The notes under the pieces were generated by a model, which was given only the letters and a program-made list of their open reading frames with translations, was not told the DNA's origin and did no database searches. A DNA stretch of 64,000 bases from Effusibacillus lacus (GTDB taxonomy: Bacteria; Bacillota; Bacilli; Tumebacillales; Effusibacillaceae): NCBI RefSeq assembly GCF_002335525.1, contig NZ_BDUF01000008.1, positions 31,741 through 95,740 of the forward strand. The letters run 5' to 3'. The translations under genes and the position numbers were made by a program. Below, piece by piece: positions 1-8,700 of the stretch (position 1 is the first letter of the stretch; each line of letters opens with the position of its first letter).

Positions 1-226
1 TGGGGAACCGTTTCAGAACCGGTTTGGAGCTTTTATAGGAACAGTGTTCGGACCACATCACCGAATAGATGCCTGTCTCCACATAGTTGGGCATGCGTCC
101 GAGCAGCTTGACGATCTTCTCGTATTCTTCATCCGTCAGGCCAAAGCTGCGGTAGATCTTCTGGTCTTTGACCTCTTGCGCAGTCGGTTCTTTCCGTTGG
201 GTTTGCTTCGTCGTTTCGTTAAGCAC
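1..226 (-). CDS. purL: Phosphoribosylformylglycinamidine synthase II, N-terminal part (cut by window edge)
   Basis: PurL is the ATP-dependent synthetase subunit that converts FGAR to FGAM with ammonia delivered by PurQ, in cytosolic de novo purine synthesis. Only the first 75 codons lie in the window. The translation from a GTG at 226 includes [21 protein letters not shown] and [10 protein letters not shown], which are typical of the start of small-type PurL. The GTG overlaps the purQ stop by 8 bases and follows GGAGG by about 10 bases, so translation is probably coupled to purQ. It is the last purine gene visible. The rest lies beyond position 1. Confidence 0.96.
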   Translation of the reverse strand, partial: MLNETTKQTQRKEPTAQEVKDQKIYRSFGLTDEEYEKIVKLLGRMPNYVETGIYSVMWSEHCSYKSSKPVLKRFP

Positions 227-899
227 CGTGCTTCTCCCTCCAGTTGGTAAGAATTGACGTAAAGAGTGCACCGCCGTCGCTGGAACCGAGCAGATCATGC
301 ACCGCCCGTTCCGGGTGCGGCATCATGCCCAGCACATTGCCCTGTTCGTTGCAGATTCCCGCAATATTCTCGATGGAACCGTTGGGATTCTTGCCGTGAT
401 AACGGAATACGATCTGGTTGTTGGCTTTCATCTTCGCCAGGGTTTCTTCATCCACGTAGTAGTTGCCTTCCCCGTGGGCAATCGGAATGTGGATCACTTG
501 TCCTTTCTGATAACCCGAGGTAAAGGGAGTGTTCGCATTCTCCACCACCAGCGGAACGATTTCACAGTTGAACTGGGTGTGATTGTTCTCCCTCAGCGCA
601 CCGGGGAGCAGATGGGACTCGGTCAGAATCTGAAATCCGTTGCAAATCCCGATTACAAGTTTGCCTTCAGCTGCGGCCTTGCGGACTTCTTCCATTACCG
701 GTGAAAAGCGGGCGATGGCACCGGAGCGGAGGTAATCGCCATAAGAAAATCCGCCCGGCAGGATAATACAATCATAAGCGGACAAATCGGCGGCTGTGTG
801 CCAAACCATCTCGACCGGTTCACCCAACACGTCTTCAATCGCTTTCACTGCGTCAATGTCACAATTGGAACCTGGAAATACGATGACCGCGAAGCGCAC
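219..899 (-). CDS. purQ: Phosphoribosylformylglycinamidine synthase, glutaminase subunit PurQ
   Basis: PurQ is the class I glutaminase of the FGAM synthase complex and supplies ammonia to PurL, with PurS as bridging subunit. The 226-residue protein has the usual length. It shows the nucleophile motif GICNGFQIL near residue 86 and the His/Glu of MMPHPERAV near residue 193. The N-terminus [13 protein letters not shown] is typical of the Bacillus-type protein. The start is a GTG preceded by GGAGGT at about 8 bases. It lies 4 bases after purS and overlaps purL by 8 bases, so the three subunits of one enzyme are translated from adjoining cistrons. Confidence 0.98.
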   Translation of the reverse strand: MRFAVIVFPGSNCDIDAVKAIEDVLGEPVEMVWHTAADLSAYDCIILPGGFSYGDYLRSGAIARFSPVMEEVRKAAAEGKLVIGICNGFQILTESHLLPGALRENNHTQFNCEIVPLVVENANTPFTSGYQKGQVIHIPIAHGEGNYYVDEETLAKMKANNQIVFRYHGKNPNGSIENIAGICNEQGNVLGMMPHPERAVHDLLGSSDGGALFTSILTNWREKHGA

Positions 900-903
900 C
901 GAC

Positions 904-1152
904 TTACACCTCCGTCAGTTCGAACGAATACTTTTCAATCACCGTATTCGCCAGAAGCCTTTCGCACATTTCGGTGACGCGCTCTTCCGCCGTTTTCCTG
1001 TCGGTGGTATTGATCTTCACTTCCATGTACTTGCCGATCCGCACGTCTTCCACTTCATCGTATCCCAGTGCATGCAGGGATTTGGTGACAGTGGTTCCTT
1101 CCGGGTCAAGAACGGAAGCTTTCAAGGTAACATGGATTTTGGCCAGAATCAT
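904..1152 (-). CDS. purS: Phosphoribosylformylglycinamidine synthase subunit PurS
   Basis: PurS is the small structural subunit that joins PurQ and PurL in the Gram-positive FGAM synthase. At 82 residues it has the normal length. [17 protein letters not shown] is the characteristic PurS core. Its ATG overlaps the purC stop codon in an ATGA arrangement, so coupling with purC is expected. A separate purS shows that PurL is the short form, as in Bacillus, not the large fused proteobacterial form. Confidence 0.97.
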   Translation of the reverse strand: MILAKIHVTLKASVLDPEGTTVTKSLHALGYDEVEDVRIGKYMEVKINTTDRKTAEERVTEMCERLLANTVIEKYSFELTEV

Positions 1153-1868
1153 CGGGTGAGTCCTCCTAGTCTGCGTAAGATTTCTTCATATGCTTCTTCC
1201 ACCGAACCCAGATCGCGGCGAAAGCGGTCTTTGTCAAGCTTCTCTCTGGTATCTGCATCCCAGAAACGGCAGGTGTCGGGCGAAATCTCATCGGCCAGCA
1301 GGATGTTGCCATCCGAATCGATGCCAAACTCCAGTTTAAAGTCTACCAGCAGCAGGTTCTTGTCAGACAGAAAAGCTTTGAGATAAACGTTGATGTCGCG
1401 CGCCAGGCTTTCCAGCACGTTCAGTTGTTCAGGGGTTGCCAGTTCCAAAACGTCAATGTGGGAGGGAGTCACGAGCGGATCTCCCAGATCATCGTTTTTG
1501 TAGTAAAATTCCACCACCGTCTTCGGCAGAATCGTTCCCTCTTCCCAGCCGATCCGCTTGGCAAGGGAACCGGCCGCGATATTGCGAACCACCACTTCCA
1601 AAGGAAGAATCTTCACTTTCTTTACCAACATCTCCCGCTCGGAAAGCGTGTCGATGTAGTGGGTGGGGATTCCTTTTGCTTCCAGCAGCTTGAAGAAGAT
1701 GGAGGCAATCCGGTTGTTCATTTCCCCCTTGCCTGCAATTTGTCCCTTCTTCTGACCGTTAAACGCGGTGGCATCGTCCTTGTACTCGACGATCACCTGC
1801 TCCGGATGATCGGTCAGGAATATTTTCTTCGCCTTGCCTTCGTACAGCATTTCACCTTTTGCCGGCAT
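1149..1868 (-). CDS. purC: SAICAR synthetase PurC
   Basis: PurC (phosphoribosylaminoimidazole-succinocarboxamide synthase) condenses CAIR with aspartate using ATP. The 239-residue protein matches the family length. Visible signatures are [10 protein letters not shown] at the N-terminus, the [12 protein letters not shown] segment near residue 95, and LVDFKLEFG followed by [14 protein letters not shown] near residues 175-205. The ATG is preceded by a G-rich site. It is separated from upstream purB by about 290 bases that hold four palindromic repeats, the only large gap in this part of the operon. Confidence 0.98.
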   Translation of the reverse strand: MPAKGEMLYEGKAKKIFLTDHPEQVIVEYKDDATAFNGQKKGQIAGKGEMNNRIASIFFKLLEAKGIPTHYIDTLSEREMLVKKVKILPLEVVVRNIAAGSLAKRIGWEEGTILPKTVVEFYYKNDDLGDPLVTPSHIDVLELATPEQLNVLESLARDINVYLKAFLSDKNLLLVDFKLEFGIDSDGNILLADEISPDTCRFWDADTREKLDKDRFRRDLGSVEEAYEEILRRLGGLTR

Positions 1869-1938
1869 TTGCCGTTCCCCCTTGCCTCTCCGTTTTTTAT
1901 AATTCCGGGACTTCTGCCCGGTTCAGGAGCCTTTTTCA

Positions 1939-2130
1939 AAATAAGGGGCTTTTAGTCCCTTATTTCTTGATTTTCCCCTCGTATTTTTGAGATAGGGGAT
2001 TTTGAGGTACCTATTCTGTCACTTTCGGCCGATGGCGACCCAGAAAAATCCGAAATTAGTACCTGAGAGTCCCTTATTCTACAAACCAACCCCATTTTCC
2101 CTAAAAATAAGGGATCCAAAATCCCTTATT
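1939..2130. repeat. Palindromic repeat cluster A inside the purine operon (four units)
   Basis: The purB-purC gap carries four imperfect palindromes at 1939-1965, 1989-2016, 2053-2078 and 2105-2130. The first and last are the best: AATAAGGG pairs with CCCTTATT around 3-7 loop bases. The second and third keep the AATA/TATT-like ends but have mismatched interiors. No long T-run follows them, so they do not look like ordinary terminators. They resemble the clusters at 10273, 30735, 40983 and 48909. As RNA they could be processing or stability elements between purB and purC. That is inference. Confidence 0.8.
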
Positions 2131-2159
2131 CGGCAGTCCCATTCGGCAATCCCGGAGGG

Positions 2160-3521
2160 TTACTTGCCGATATGCTTCAGCAATTGGCTTGCCAGACCGA
2201 CGTAAGTTGCAGGTGTGAGCTCCAGCAGACGAGCTTTGTCATCGGTCGGAAGATCGAGCCCCTCGATAAATTTCCGCATAGCCTCCGCGTCTACCTTGAG
2301 CCCCCGGGTCAGGTCCTTCAGCTTCTCGTAGGGATTGTCATGGCCGTTCTTGCGCATTACGGTTTGCACAGCTTCGCCCAGTACCTCCCAGTTGTCGTCG
2401 AGATCCCTTGCCAGCGCCTGTTCATTGACGGACAACTGCTTCAACCCGCGAAGAGCCGCTTGAATCGCGATTACGGAATGTCCGACACCGACACCGATGT
2501 TGCGCAGTGTGGAAGAATCGGTCAGGTCCCGCTGCATTCGGGAAACCGGGAGCTTGATCGCCAGATGTTCCAGCATGGCGTTGCTGAGTCCGACGTTTGC
2601 TTCCGAGTTCTCAAAGTTGATCGGATTGACCTTGTGCGGCATTGTGGAGGATCCAATCTCACCCGCTACCGTCTGCTGTTTGAAGTACCCTAGAGAGATA
2701 TAGGACCAAACATCCCGGTCAAAGTCGAGCAGGATGTTATTAAACCGAATCAAGGCCATGAACACTTCCGCCAGATAGTCATGCGGTTCGATCTGGGTCG
2801 TTAAAGGGTTGTAGGCAAGTCCCAACCCTTCCACCAGCGATCTGGCAATCTCTTGCCACGGCGCATCCGGATAGGCGGACACATGGGCATTAAAGTTGCC
2901 GACCGCCCCGTTGAACTTGCCAAGATACTCGAGACTTCGGATCTGCTTCAGTTGCCGCTGCCATCTGCGGACAAACACAGCCAGTTCTTTCCCTACAGTC
3001 GTGGGGCTTGCAGGCTGTCCGTGAGTTCGTGCCAGCATCGGCACGTCCTTTGTTTGGTCTGCAAAATCAGCTACTGCACCGGCCAACTTTTCCGCCAAAG
3101 GCAACCACACATCACGGATCGCCCCCTGAATCATCAATCCGTAGGAAAGGTTGTTGATGTCTTCCGACGTGCAGCAAAAATGGACGAATTCCGCCACATC
3201 CGCAAGCGACGTCTCCTTGATGCGGCGCTTGATATAATACTCCACCGCTTTCACATCGTGTTTGGTTGTTGCTTCAATTTTCTTAACTTCCAGCGATGCC
3301 GCCTCGTCGAAGTCAGCCGCCAGTGTCCGCAGGAAATCTACCTCCTGCTGCGTAAAAGAACGCACATCCTTGATCCAATCGTTTTGCGACATGGTGATCA
3401 GCCATTCGATCTCCACATGCACGCGATATTTGATCAGGGCCCATTCCGACACGTAGTCGCCCAGAATGCCGACCTGATCCCGATATCTTCCGTCAAGCGG
3501 TGAAATTGCCTTTATGGACAT
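2160..3521 (-). CDS. purB: Adenylosuccinate lyase PurB, Escherichia coli-like subfamily
   Basis: PurB splits SAICAR to AICAR and adenylosuccinate to AMP, both with release of fumarate. The 453-residue protein has the superfamily signature GEIGSSTMPHKVNPINFEN near residue 290, the HDVKAVEYY segment, TSEDINN and RTHGQPASPTT. Length and sequence, such as ISPLDGRYRDQV at the start and LPVSRMQRDLTDSSTLRN, match the E. coli-type enzyme of about 456 residues. The shorter Bacillus subtilis type of about 431 residues is a different subfamily. It sits at the normal Bacillales position between purK and purC. AGGAGC precedes the ATG. Confidence 0.96.
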   Translation of the reverse strand: MSIKAISPLDGRYRDQVGILGDYVSEWALIKYRVHVEIEWLITMSQNDWIKDVRSFTQQEVDFLRTLAADFDEAASLEVKKIEATTKHDVKAVEYYIKRRIKETSLADVAEFVHFCCTSEDINNLSYGLMIQGAIRDVWLPLAEKLAGAVADFADQTKDVPMLARTHGQPASPTTVGKELAVFVRRWQRQLKQIRSLEYLGKFNGAVGNFNAHVSAYPDAPWQEIARSLVEGLGLAYNPLTTQIEPHDYLAEVFMALIRFNNILLDFDRDVWSYISLGYFKQQTVAGEIGSSTMPHKVNPINFENSEANVGLSNAMLEHLAIKLPVSRMQRDLTDSSTLRNIGVGVGHSVIAIQAALRGLKQLSVNEQALARDLDDNWEVLGEAVQTVMRKNGHDNPYEKLKDLTRGLKVDAEAMRKFIEGLDLPTDDKARLLELTPATYVGLASQLLKHIGK

Positions 3522-3554
3522 GGTCTTTGCTCCTTATTGTTGATCCTTTGTATT

Positions 3555-4772
3555 TTATGGCTGCCAGATGGCAAGCCCGTTAATGGTTGCAAGCGCTTCT
3601 TCGACGGATGGGGCCAGGACGTTGAGATGCCCCATCTTCCTTTTCTCTTTGGCTTCCGCTTTGCCGTAGAGATGGATCTTGATTCCCCTACCCAGGCAGT
3701 CTGCCTGATCCAGCACCGGCTGCAGGTGTTCCCCCAGAATGTTGACCATCACCACGGGCGTTAACAGATCGGTGTCTCCAAGCGGAAGATTGCAAACGGC
3801 CCGTATATGCTGCTCAAATTGGGACGTCATGCAGGCATCCATCGTGTAGTGGCCTGAATTATGGGGCCTCGGAGCCAGTTCGTTGACCAACAGGACGCCT
3901 TCTTTCCAGAACATCTCGACTGCGATAAGTCCGACCACATTCAGCTTTTCGGCAATTCGGATTGCCAGTTCCTGTGCCAGACGATTTGCTTCATCCGGAA
4001 TCCGGGCCGGCACAATGGATTGGTGCAGGATATTCTCCCGGTGGATGTTTTCCGCTGTCGGGAAGGTGCGGACCTCCCCCGAGCCATTGCGGGCGGCAAC
4101 AACCGACAGTTCCTTGTCAAAATCGACCCAGCCCTCGAGAACCAGTTCAGGCATTCTAGCGGAGGCCATCGCATCGGGCGAAATCCCGGAGTCCAACGAT
4201 TTTTCCAGCCCTTTCCAGGCGCGTTCGATGTCAGCTTGTTCCCGCAGTACATATTGGCCTTTCCCGTCATAGCCTCCGGTGGCTGTTTTCAGCACACAGG
4301 GAAACCCCAGATCCGACACTGCTTGTTCCAGATCCCCAAGTGAGTGTACTGGCCGCCATGGTGCCACCGGAACCCCGATTGCTTCCAGGGCCGATTTTTC
4401 CCGAATCCGGTGTCTTGTAACATGAAGCACATGGCCCCCTTGAGGCAGATAGGATTCCTGTTCCAACTCCCGGACCATCTCGTCACTGACGTTTTCGAAT
4501 TCGTAGGTCAAGACATCTGACCGTTTGGCCATCTTCCGGGCCGCTTCCAAGTTGTCCAGCGATGCCACGAATTCCTCATCGGCCACTTGTCCGCAGGGAG
4601 AATCAGCAGTTGCATCCATCGTGACGATCCGGTATCCCATTTCACGGGCTTTAAGCGCGATCATGCGACCCAGTTGGCCGCCACCCAAGATCCCGATGGT
4701 GCTGCCGGGCAGGATTCTCGGATACTCGTTCCTTGTTCGCTTCTCTTTCAACTGTCCCGAAGCGTCCGTCAT
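3555..4772 (-). CDS. purK: 5-(carboxyamino)imidazole ribonucleotide synthase PurK
   Basis: PurK carboxylates AIR to N5-CAIR using ATP and bicarbonate. It is an ATP-grasp enzyme. The 405-residue protein begins its core with [15 protein letters not shown] near residue 23. It carries the ATP-grasp lysine region [18 protein letters not shown], the metal-binding end [14 protein letters not shown] near residue 315, and [11 protein letters not shown]. Its ATG overlaps the purE stop by 4 bases. PurE and PurK act in successive steps and are probably translated as a coupled pair. Confidence 0.97.
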   Translation of the reverse strand: MTDASGQLKEKRTRNEYPRILPGSTIGILGGGQLGRMIALKAREMGYRIVTMDATADSPCGQVADEEFVASLDNLEAARKMAKRSDVLTYEFENVSDEMVRELEQESYLPQGGHVLHVTRHRIREKSALEAIGVPVAPWRPVHSLGDLEQAVSDLGFPCVLKTATGGYDGKGQYVLREQADIERAWKGLEKSLDSGISPDAMASARMPELVLEGWVDFDKELSVVAARNGSGEVRTFPTAENIHRENILHQSIVPARIPDEANRLAQELAIRIAEKLNVVGLIAVEMFWKEGVLLVNELAPRPHNSGHYTMDACMTSQFEQHIRAVCNLPLGDTDLLTPVVMVNILGEHLQPVLDQADCLGRGIKIHLYGKAEAKEKRKMGHLNVLAPSVEEALATINGLAIWQP

Positions 4773-5257
4773 GCCAGTTCCCCGCTTTCCATTACCTGCT
4801 GCCGTATAGCCGACCGCCTTTTCTCCAACAGTTCCCGGATCTCCGGTCGAGTCGTGCCAAGGATCTGAGCGGCCAGCAATCCCGCATTGGCAGCGCCTGC
4901 TTTGCCAATGGCGACGGTTGCTACAGGAACTCCCGCCGGCATCTGGACGATGGACAACAGGGAGTCCAGCCCGTTGAGGGCCTTTGACTGCACAGGAACA
5001 CCGATCACCGGCAGCACGGTCTTGGCTGCCACCATACCGGGCAGATGGGCGGCCCCGCCCGCTCCCGCAATGATCACTTCCAGACCGCGTTCGACGGCGG
5101 TCTCCGCATATTCAAACATTAGGTCAGGCGTACGATGAGCTGATACCACTTTTTTCTCATAAGGAATCTGCAGTTCGTCCAGGATCACGCACGCTTCCCG
5201 CATGGTATCCCAATCGGATTGGCTCCCCATGATCACTCCCACCAACGGTTTCCTCAT
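4769..5257 (-). CDS. purE: N5-CAIR mutase PurE
   Basis: PurE moves the carboxylate of N5-CAIR to give CAIR. The 162-residue protein starts [17 protein letters not shown], the class I PurE signature. It continues with VVSAHRTPD and [16 protein letters not shown], which form the nucleotide pocket. I chose the ATG at 5257, which has GGAGG 7 bases upstream; a longer reading frame to 5416 runs through the leader hairpins and is not coding. It is the first gene of the purine operon and follows a PurR-type promoter, a guanine riboswitch and two hairpins. Confidence 0.98.
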   Translation of the reverse strand: MRKPLVGVIMGSQSDWDTMREACVILDELQIPYEKKVVSAHRTPDLMFEYAETAVERGLEVIIAGAGGAAHLPGMVAAKTVLPVIGVPVQSKALNGLDSLLSIVQMPAGVPVATVAIGKAGAANAGLLAAQILGTTRPEIRELLEKRRSAIRQQVMESGELA

Positions 5258-5297
5258 TATGGTACCTCCATTCATCCGCCTTATTATTCCACATTCC

Positions 5298-5361
5298 AGA
5301 AACAGAAACCCAGGCAGGGCAAGTTTCTTCCTCGTAAGCGAGCGAAACCTGCCCGCCTGGG
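5298..5361 (-). terminator. Strong hairpin in the purE leader
   Basis: Reading the minus strand, CCCAGGC near 5361 pairs with GCCTGGG near 5309. The long stem is extended by GGGCAGGTTTC against GAAACTTGCCC and is followed by TTTCTGTTTC. It lies between the riboswitch and purE. It can act as an intrinsic terminator, so it is a candidate second control point of the operon. Confidence 0.7.
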
Positions 5362-5415
5362 CTTTTATCCCTTCGGTGTCATGCCAACCGGCATGTGAAT
5401 CGCTTGGACCAGACA

Positions 5416-5453
5416 TAAACCCCCTCTGCTTATAAAGGCTTTGGGGGGGTTTA
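5416..5453 (-). terminator. Riboswitch-proximal hairpin of the purE leader
   Basis: On the minus strand TAAACCCC pairs with GGGGTTTA, with further C-G pairs inside the stem. It begins about 24 bases after the riboswitch P1 helix, the usual place for the expression platform. The following T-run is short (GGTTTATG), so termination here alone may be weak. Confidence 0.6.
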
Positions 5454-5476
5454 CCGGAACCCTAGATTCGCTTTCA

Positions 5477-5545
5477 ACTCGTAGTCCGGTTATTTACGGT
5501 AACCGGGTAGAGACTTTCGGGCCATATTCCCGAAGATATACGAGT
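5477..5545 (-). ncRNA. Guanine riboswitch of the pur operon
   Basis: The minus strand holds the conserved purine aptamer. P1 is formed by ACTCGT and ACGAGT, L2 contains GAATATGG, the three-way junction has GTCTCTACC, and L3 contains CCGTAAAT. The specificity position in the junction segment GGACTACG is C (equivalent of C74), which indicates guanine or hypoxanthine rather than adenine. It lies downstream of the promoter and upstream of the leader hairpins, so guanine should switch off purE transcription by termination. Confidence 0.95.
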
Positions 5546-5571
5546 ATTCAATTGAAGTGTCATCCATAAAC

Positions 5572-5643
5572 AGTGTACCAGTGATGGTGGGGGGTGTCAA
5601 CGCAAAAGGCGAACAATTTTAACTAACCAGGAAGAAACGTTCG
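5572..5643 (-). promoter_or_regulatory. purE promoter with two PurR-type boxes
   Basis: On the minus strand TTGACA (5595-5600) and TACACT (5572-5577) are separated by exactly 17 bases, a good sigma-A promoter. Directly upstream are two inverted CGAAC elements at 5610-5614 and 5639-5643, 24 bases apart. Flanks such as AAAAGGCGAACAAT and ATTTACGAACGTT fit the PurBox pattern known for Bacillus PurR. The operon is therefore probably repressed by PurR (relieved by PRPP) and again by the guanine riboswitch. Confidence 0.85.
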
Positions 5644-5673
5644 TAAATGAGCTGGGACCTCTCGCTTTTTCGA

Positions 5674-6510
5674 CTAAGTTTTTTCACCTTCCGCCAACAG
5701 CGGACTGTACATCATCAACGCATGATTCTCTGTTACCAACTCATCATCCACTTGCTCCCCATTCTCGAATACCCTCCGCCAAATCTGGTTATGACGGACA
5801 TGCCCGCCCCAGAGTTCCTGTGTAAACCGGTGATGTTTTTCATAGACTTCATAAGTTTTCGCAATCGGCTGATCGGCAAGCCACACCCCAACCAGGTGGG
5901 TGTCGGTCAGATCCAGCTGCAGGCAAAAAGTGACATCGGTATCATTGCGAATCTGCAAATCCACATAATTGTAAGCGCAGGTGGCACCGCTCCCAAAAGG
6001 CTGCGTGCGGTCCGCATCCGGAAACACATCATACTGGTGTCGGTACCGTTCTGTAACCGTCAAAGGTGTATGCAATGTCGCCCAATAGATGAGATTGGAC
6101 AGTTGGCACAGACCTCCTCCGTAATCCGGTTGGAAGGTTCCCTCATGCAGCACCATCCCTTTCAAGTATCCGTTTCGCTTCGTGGGAGGGCCGATCAGCT
6201 TCCAGTAACTCATGGTCTCGCCCGGTCTCAGGATCAACCCGTTCAGCTTGGGAACCGCCAGTTGCAAATTATGCACCTTATTTTTCTGCAACCACATATC
6301 GACGTTCCGAAGCTGCCGGTAAAGCAAGGAACGATGCTCAAACACCACATATAAAAAAGGGGCATCTCCCACACGCCCGTCCCATTTTTCCTGAGCGAAA
6401 CCGGTGCCCGACAGATGCCATTGAATATATCTCTTAAGGGAAAAATAGAGCCTGCCCAACTTCATCCGCAGCCAACTCCGCCGTCGCGGGCGCAAACTGA
6501 ATTCGTTCAT
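5674..6510 (-). CDS. VanW family protein
   Basis: The 278-residue protein contains the VanW domain: LNGLILRPGETMSYWKLIGPP, GYLKGMVLHEG and GGGLCQLSNLIYWATLHTPL. VanW occurs as an accessory gene in VanB-type vancomycin resistance clusters and widely on its own in Firmicutes; its biochemical role is not settled. There is no vanHAX near here, so resistance should not be inferred. I chose the ATG at 6510 with GGAGG 6 bases upstream. No signal peptide is obvious. The last 27 codons are matched by a diverged copy at 8621-8700. Confidence 0.9.
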   Translation of the reverse strand: MNEFSLRPRRRSWLRMKLGRLYFSLKRYIQWHLSGTGFAQEKWDGRVGDAPFLYVVFEHRSLLYRQLRNVDMWLQKNKVHNLQLAVPKLNGLILRPGETMSYWKLIGPPTKRNGYLKGMVLHEGTFQPDYGGGLCQLSNLIYWATLHTPLTVTERYRHQYDVFPDADRTQPFGSGATCAYNYVDLQIRNDTDVTFCLQLDLTDTHLVGVWLADQPIAKTYEVYEKHHRFTQELWGGHVRHNQIWRRVFENGEQVDDELVTENHALMMYSPLLAEGEKT

Positions 6511-6524
6511 GTGGTTCCTCCGGA

Positions 6525-7022
6525 TCAAGTTTGTTTCTCCTGCCTTGCGGGGTCGTTCCAAGCTGTCTTCGGCCGGTTTTCCGGATAGCCGTGCTGCATT
6601 CGATATTCCTTTCTTGCCTCTGTGAAATCCCACCAGGACTTGTCGCTTTCCGGATTGTTGGCGAAATGAACCAGCAACCGGAATTGATCCTCCACACACG
6701 GGTCGATCCAACCCCCGCACTGCTGTTCCAATTGATCAAACAGTTTCGCCCCATCGGATCCTTGCAGCTCCTCCAGCGAATAATACCCCAGCCCAACCAC
6801 GTCCTCTGCGAACCTCGGACCAATGGAAGGAATTTGTTGAAAAACCGCCAGTGCATGCAGAGTCTTGCCCCGGTTAATAGAGACTTGCAGGATTCTTGCC
6901 AACTCTTCCGGCTCCAGGTCAGCAATCTGTGCCAATGTGATTCTGTTCCGCTTGAGGTTACCCCATTCTTCCGGGGTTAAAGGCAGTTTGGGGGTTTTCG
7001 TTTTCATCCGGGGTTCCTCCAT
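6525..7022 (-). CDS. Helix-hairpin-helix protein of the Cdd1/pathogenicity-locus type
   Basis: The 165-residue protein has a helix-hairpin-helix-like segment, IPSIGPRFAEDVVGLGYYSLEEL, near residues 65-90, and a C-terminal part WWDFTEARKEYRMQHGYPENRPKTAW. I recognise this arrangement as the Cdd1 family, predicted to bind DNA or nucleic acid, without known function. Two ATG codons are possible, at 7022 and 7007, and each has a GGAGG at a good distance. It is 14 bases upstream of the vanW-like gene and probably co-transcribed with it. Confidence 0.75.
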   Translation of the reverse strand: MEEPRMKTKTPKLPLTPEEWGNLKRNRITLAQIADLEPEELARILQVSINRGKTLHALAVFQQIPSIGPRFAEDVVGLGYYSLEELQGSDGAKLFDQLEQQCGGWIDPCVEDQFRLLVHFANNPESDKSWWDFTEARKEYRMQHGYPENRPKTAWNDPARQEKQT

Positions 7023-7040
7023 ATAGTGACCTCCAAATTG

Positions 7041-7072
7041 AAAAATGACACCTTAGTCTCATCCCAAGGTGC
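7041..7072 (-). terminator. Terminator after the ispG 3'-end copy
   Basis: On the minus strand CACCTT pairs with AAGGTG around a short loop and is followed by TCATTTTTC. It lies just downstream of the duplicated ispG tail. The intact ispG terminator at 8950-8985 shares the GACACCTTGG stretch, so tail and terminator may have been copied together. Confidence 0.65.
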
Positions 7073-7100
7073 CGCATCGTTTGCCTAACTCAATCTTTAT

Positions 7101-7142
7101 TCAGTGAACCTGTCTTCTCGTATTTCTCCACCAACAGGTCAA
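7101..7142 (-). repeat. Copy of the ispG 3' end
   Basis: These 42 bases match 9004-9045, the last codons of ispG (encoding [10 protein letters not shown] in the intact gene), with one mismatch. The match stops abruptly on the 5' side of the gene fragment. No other ispG sequence is present here. It is in direct orientation to the intact gene and lies 1.9 kb away. It is a relic of duplication or of integration at the ispG 3' end, not a coding sequence. Confidence 0.85.
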
Positions 7143-7314
7143 ATTTGAGATTACTCATTTAGTCCCACGACCAATTTACCCGGTCACTAGATGGCGTGTC
7201 AACCAAAAGTCGAAAGATTTTATCGTTAGGGTATTTAATGTTCGTTAAAGGACAGGAGAAACTTCTGTTGAAATATTAACCAGAACCAGATTGATGAGTA
7301 CTGAGGAGGGTTAT

Positions 7315-8526
7315 ATGAAAAAGTTTAAACTGGGTTCGATACTGATAGCAGCGGCAATTCTGTTTGGTTCAACGATCCCCGCTAGTACAACTCTGGCTAA
7401 CCAGGGCAAGTATGTACCACCGAAGCCTCTGTTCTCTGTTTATGTAGAAGGAAAGCCTGTGGCATTTAATGCTCCTCTACAAACGGAAGAGGGGCGGTTG
7501 CTCGTTGAAGTAGACCCTGTGGCTAAGGCTTTGGGGGCAAGTGTTTTCTTTAACTCTGATTCTACTCAGGCAGAAATCATTAAAGCTGACGTCCGACTCC
7601 AAATTGATTTTAAACAGGGAACTGTGGTGAAAAATGGGCAAGCCATCCCCGTGTCACCCAAACCCAAACTGCAGGATGGCCAACCTGTGCTACCAGCTAG
7701 ATTCTTGGCAGAGACTTTTGGCCTGCCTATTACTTGGGACTCCAAAACGAATGAAGTACGCTTGGGGCCCAGTCAGGCAACTTTGGACAAATGGGCTGTC
7801 ATTCGGACTCAACTCGTCAAGTCGCGTGATGCAATGCAGCAGTTGAACTCCTTCACAGCCAAGGCTCAATATGAGATTCACGCACAACTCCCAATTACGT
7901 TGGCTAAATTGGATGTTTCGGGTGAGGCAAAGGCTGTTTTTCATAAGGAACCACTGGCTGTACATGTGCAAACCAGTCCGGGCTCCACTTCCAATCTGCC
8001 CCCCAACTTTGCTGACAACCTTCTAAAAGAGTGGAACTTCTATATTGCAAACGGTAAAGTATACTCCCTGCATTATCGTGACCCAAAGAAATGGAAAGTC
8101 GAAACTCTGTCTGAAAGAGAAAGTATGGAAGCAAGCAATCCTTTCGCATCTTTTCTCAAAAACGAGGATATTGAAGAGTATCTTCCCTATACAGAGTTAC
8201 TTGAAGAAGATGGATACCAGATGGTTGTGTTCCGCTTGACAGGGGATGATTACAGAGCCATGAAGCAAGCCAGAGCTGCTAAGTATGGGTATTTCCGCAA
8301 TGACTATGAGGAATTGGCACCTTCTCACTCGAAACTCGTTCTCTACTTCGATAAATCAACTGCTCATCTAGTTAAATCCCATATCAGTGCAAGACTTTAC
8401 GAAAGTGTACCATATGCTGTAGATGCTTTTATCACCCTAGGTGACTTTAACAGCGCACCACCCGTGATAGTCTCGCCTGATGCTTTGAAGGCGGAACAGG
8501 AGCAGGAGCGGGGAGATCGTCGCTAG
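7315..8526 (+). CDS. Secreted stalk-domain (copper amine oxidase N-terminal-like) protein
   Basis: The 403-residue protein starts with a signal peptide (KKFKLGSILIAAAILFGS, cleavage probably near TLAN). A stalk domain of the copper amine oxidase N-terminal type follows at about residues 35-140 (LLVEVDPVAKALGASVFF, GQPVLPARFLAETFGLPITWD). The remaining 250 residues look like a lipoprotein-type beta fold similar to DUF6612 (SFTAKAQYEI, LVLYFDKSTAHLVKS). It is probably exported and cell-wall associated. The start at 7315 has GGAGGG 4 bases upstream. It is the only plus-strand gene between 1 and 20300, and it lies within the scarred segment between the ispG-tail copy and ispG. Confidence 0.8.
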   Translation: MKKFKLGSILIAAAILFGSTIPASTTLANQGKYVPPKPLFSVYVEGKPVAFNAPLQTEEGRLLVEVDPVAKALGASVFFNSDSTQAEIIKADVRLQIDFKQGTVVKNGQAIPVSPKPKLQDGQPVLPARFLAETFGLPITWDSKTNEVRLGPSQATLDKWAVIRTQLVKSRDAMQQLNSFTAKAQYEIHAQLPITLAKLDVSGEAKAVFHKEPLAVHVQTSPGSTSNLPPNFADNLLKEWNFYIANGKVYSLHYRDPKKWKVETLSERESMEASNPFASFLKNEDIEEYLPYTELLEEDGYQMVVFRLTGDDYRAMKQARAAKYGYFRNDYEELAPSHSKLVLYFDKSTAHLVKSHISARLYESVPYAVDAFITLGDFNSAPPVIVSPDALKAEQEQERGDRR

Positions 8527-8561
8527 TAACTCGTAAGTGAGCGAAACGTGACCGGACGTTT

Positions 8562-8606
8562 AGGCCAAGTGAGCGGAACGATTGTTCCAACCACTTGGCC
8601 TCTCTA
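8562..8606 (+). terminator. Hairpin after the stalk-domain gene
   Basis: AGGCCAAGTG at 8562-8571 pairs with CACTTGGCCT at 8592-8601, with an inner GGAAC/GTTCC stem. The trailing T-run is weak (CTCTATAG). It lies 36 bases after the stop codon and is the probable transcript end. Confidence 0.65.
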
Positions 8607-8620
8607 TAGCTACTGTCCCT

Positions 8621-8700
8621 CCGCCAGAAGCGGACTATACATCATAAACGCACGATTCTCTGTAATAAACTCATCATCAACTTGCTCTCCATTCTCGAAT
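8621..8700 (-). pseudogene. Relic of a second vanW-like gene (last 27 codons)
   Basis: These 80 bases match 5691-5770, the 3' end of the VanW-family gene, at 70 of 80 positions. In the vanW frame the copy reads ENGEQVDDEFITENRAFMMY. The differences from the intact gene are mostly silent or conservative (L to F, V to I). This suggests a paralogue that diverged under selection before it was truncated, not a recent copy. In the present sequence the stretch is read in another frame as the tail of the nucleotidyltransferase reading frame. Confidence 0.8.

Noticed and set aside
5605..5645. LexA box upstream of purE
   Set aside because: The CGAAC and GTTCG elements are 24 bases apart, whereas a Gram-positive LexA box has them about 4 bases apart. 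PurR boxes fit better.
5674..6510. Vancomycin resistance cluster
   Set aside because: Only a VanW-family gene is present. There is no vanR/S, vanH, D-Ala-D-Lac ligase or vanX. VanW alone is common in Firmicutes.
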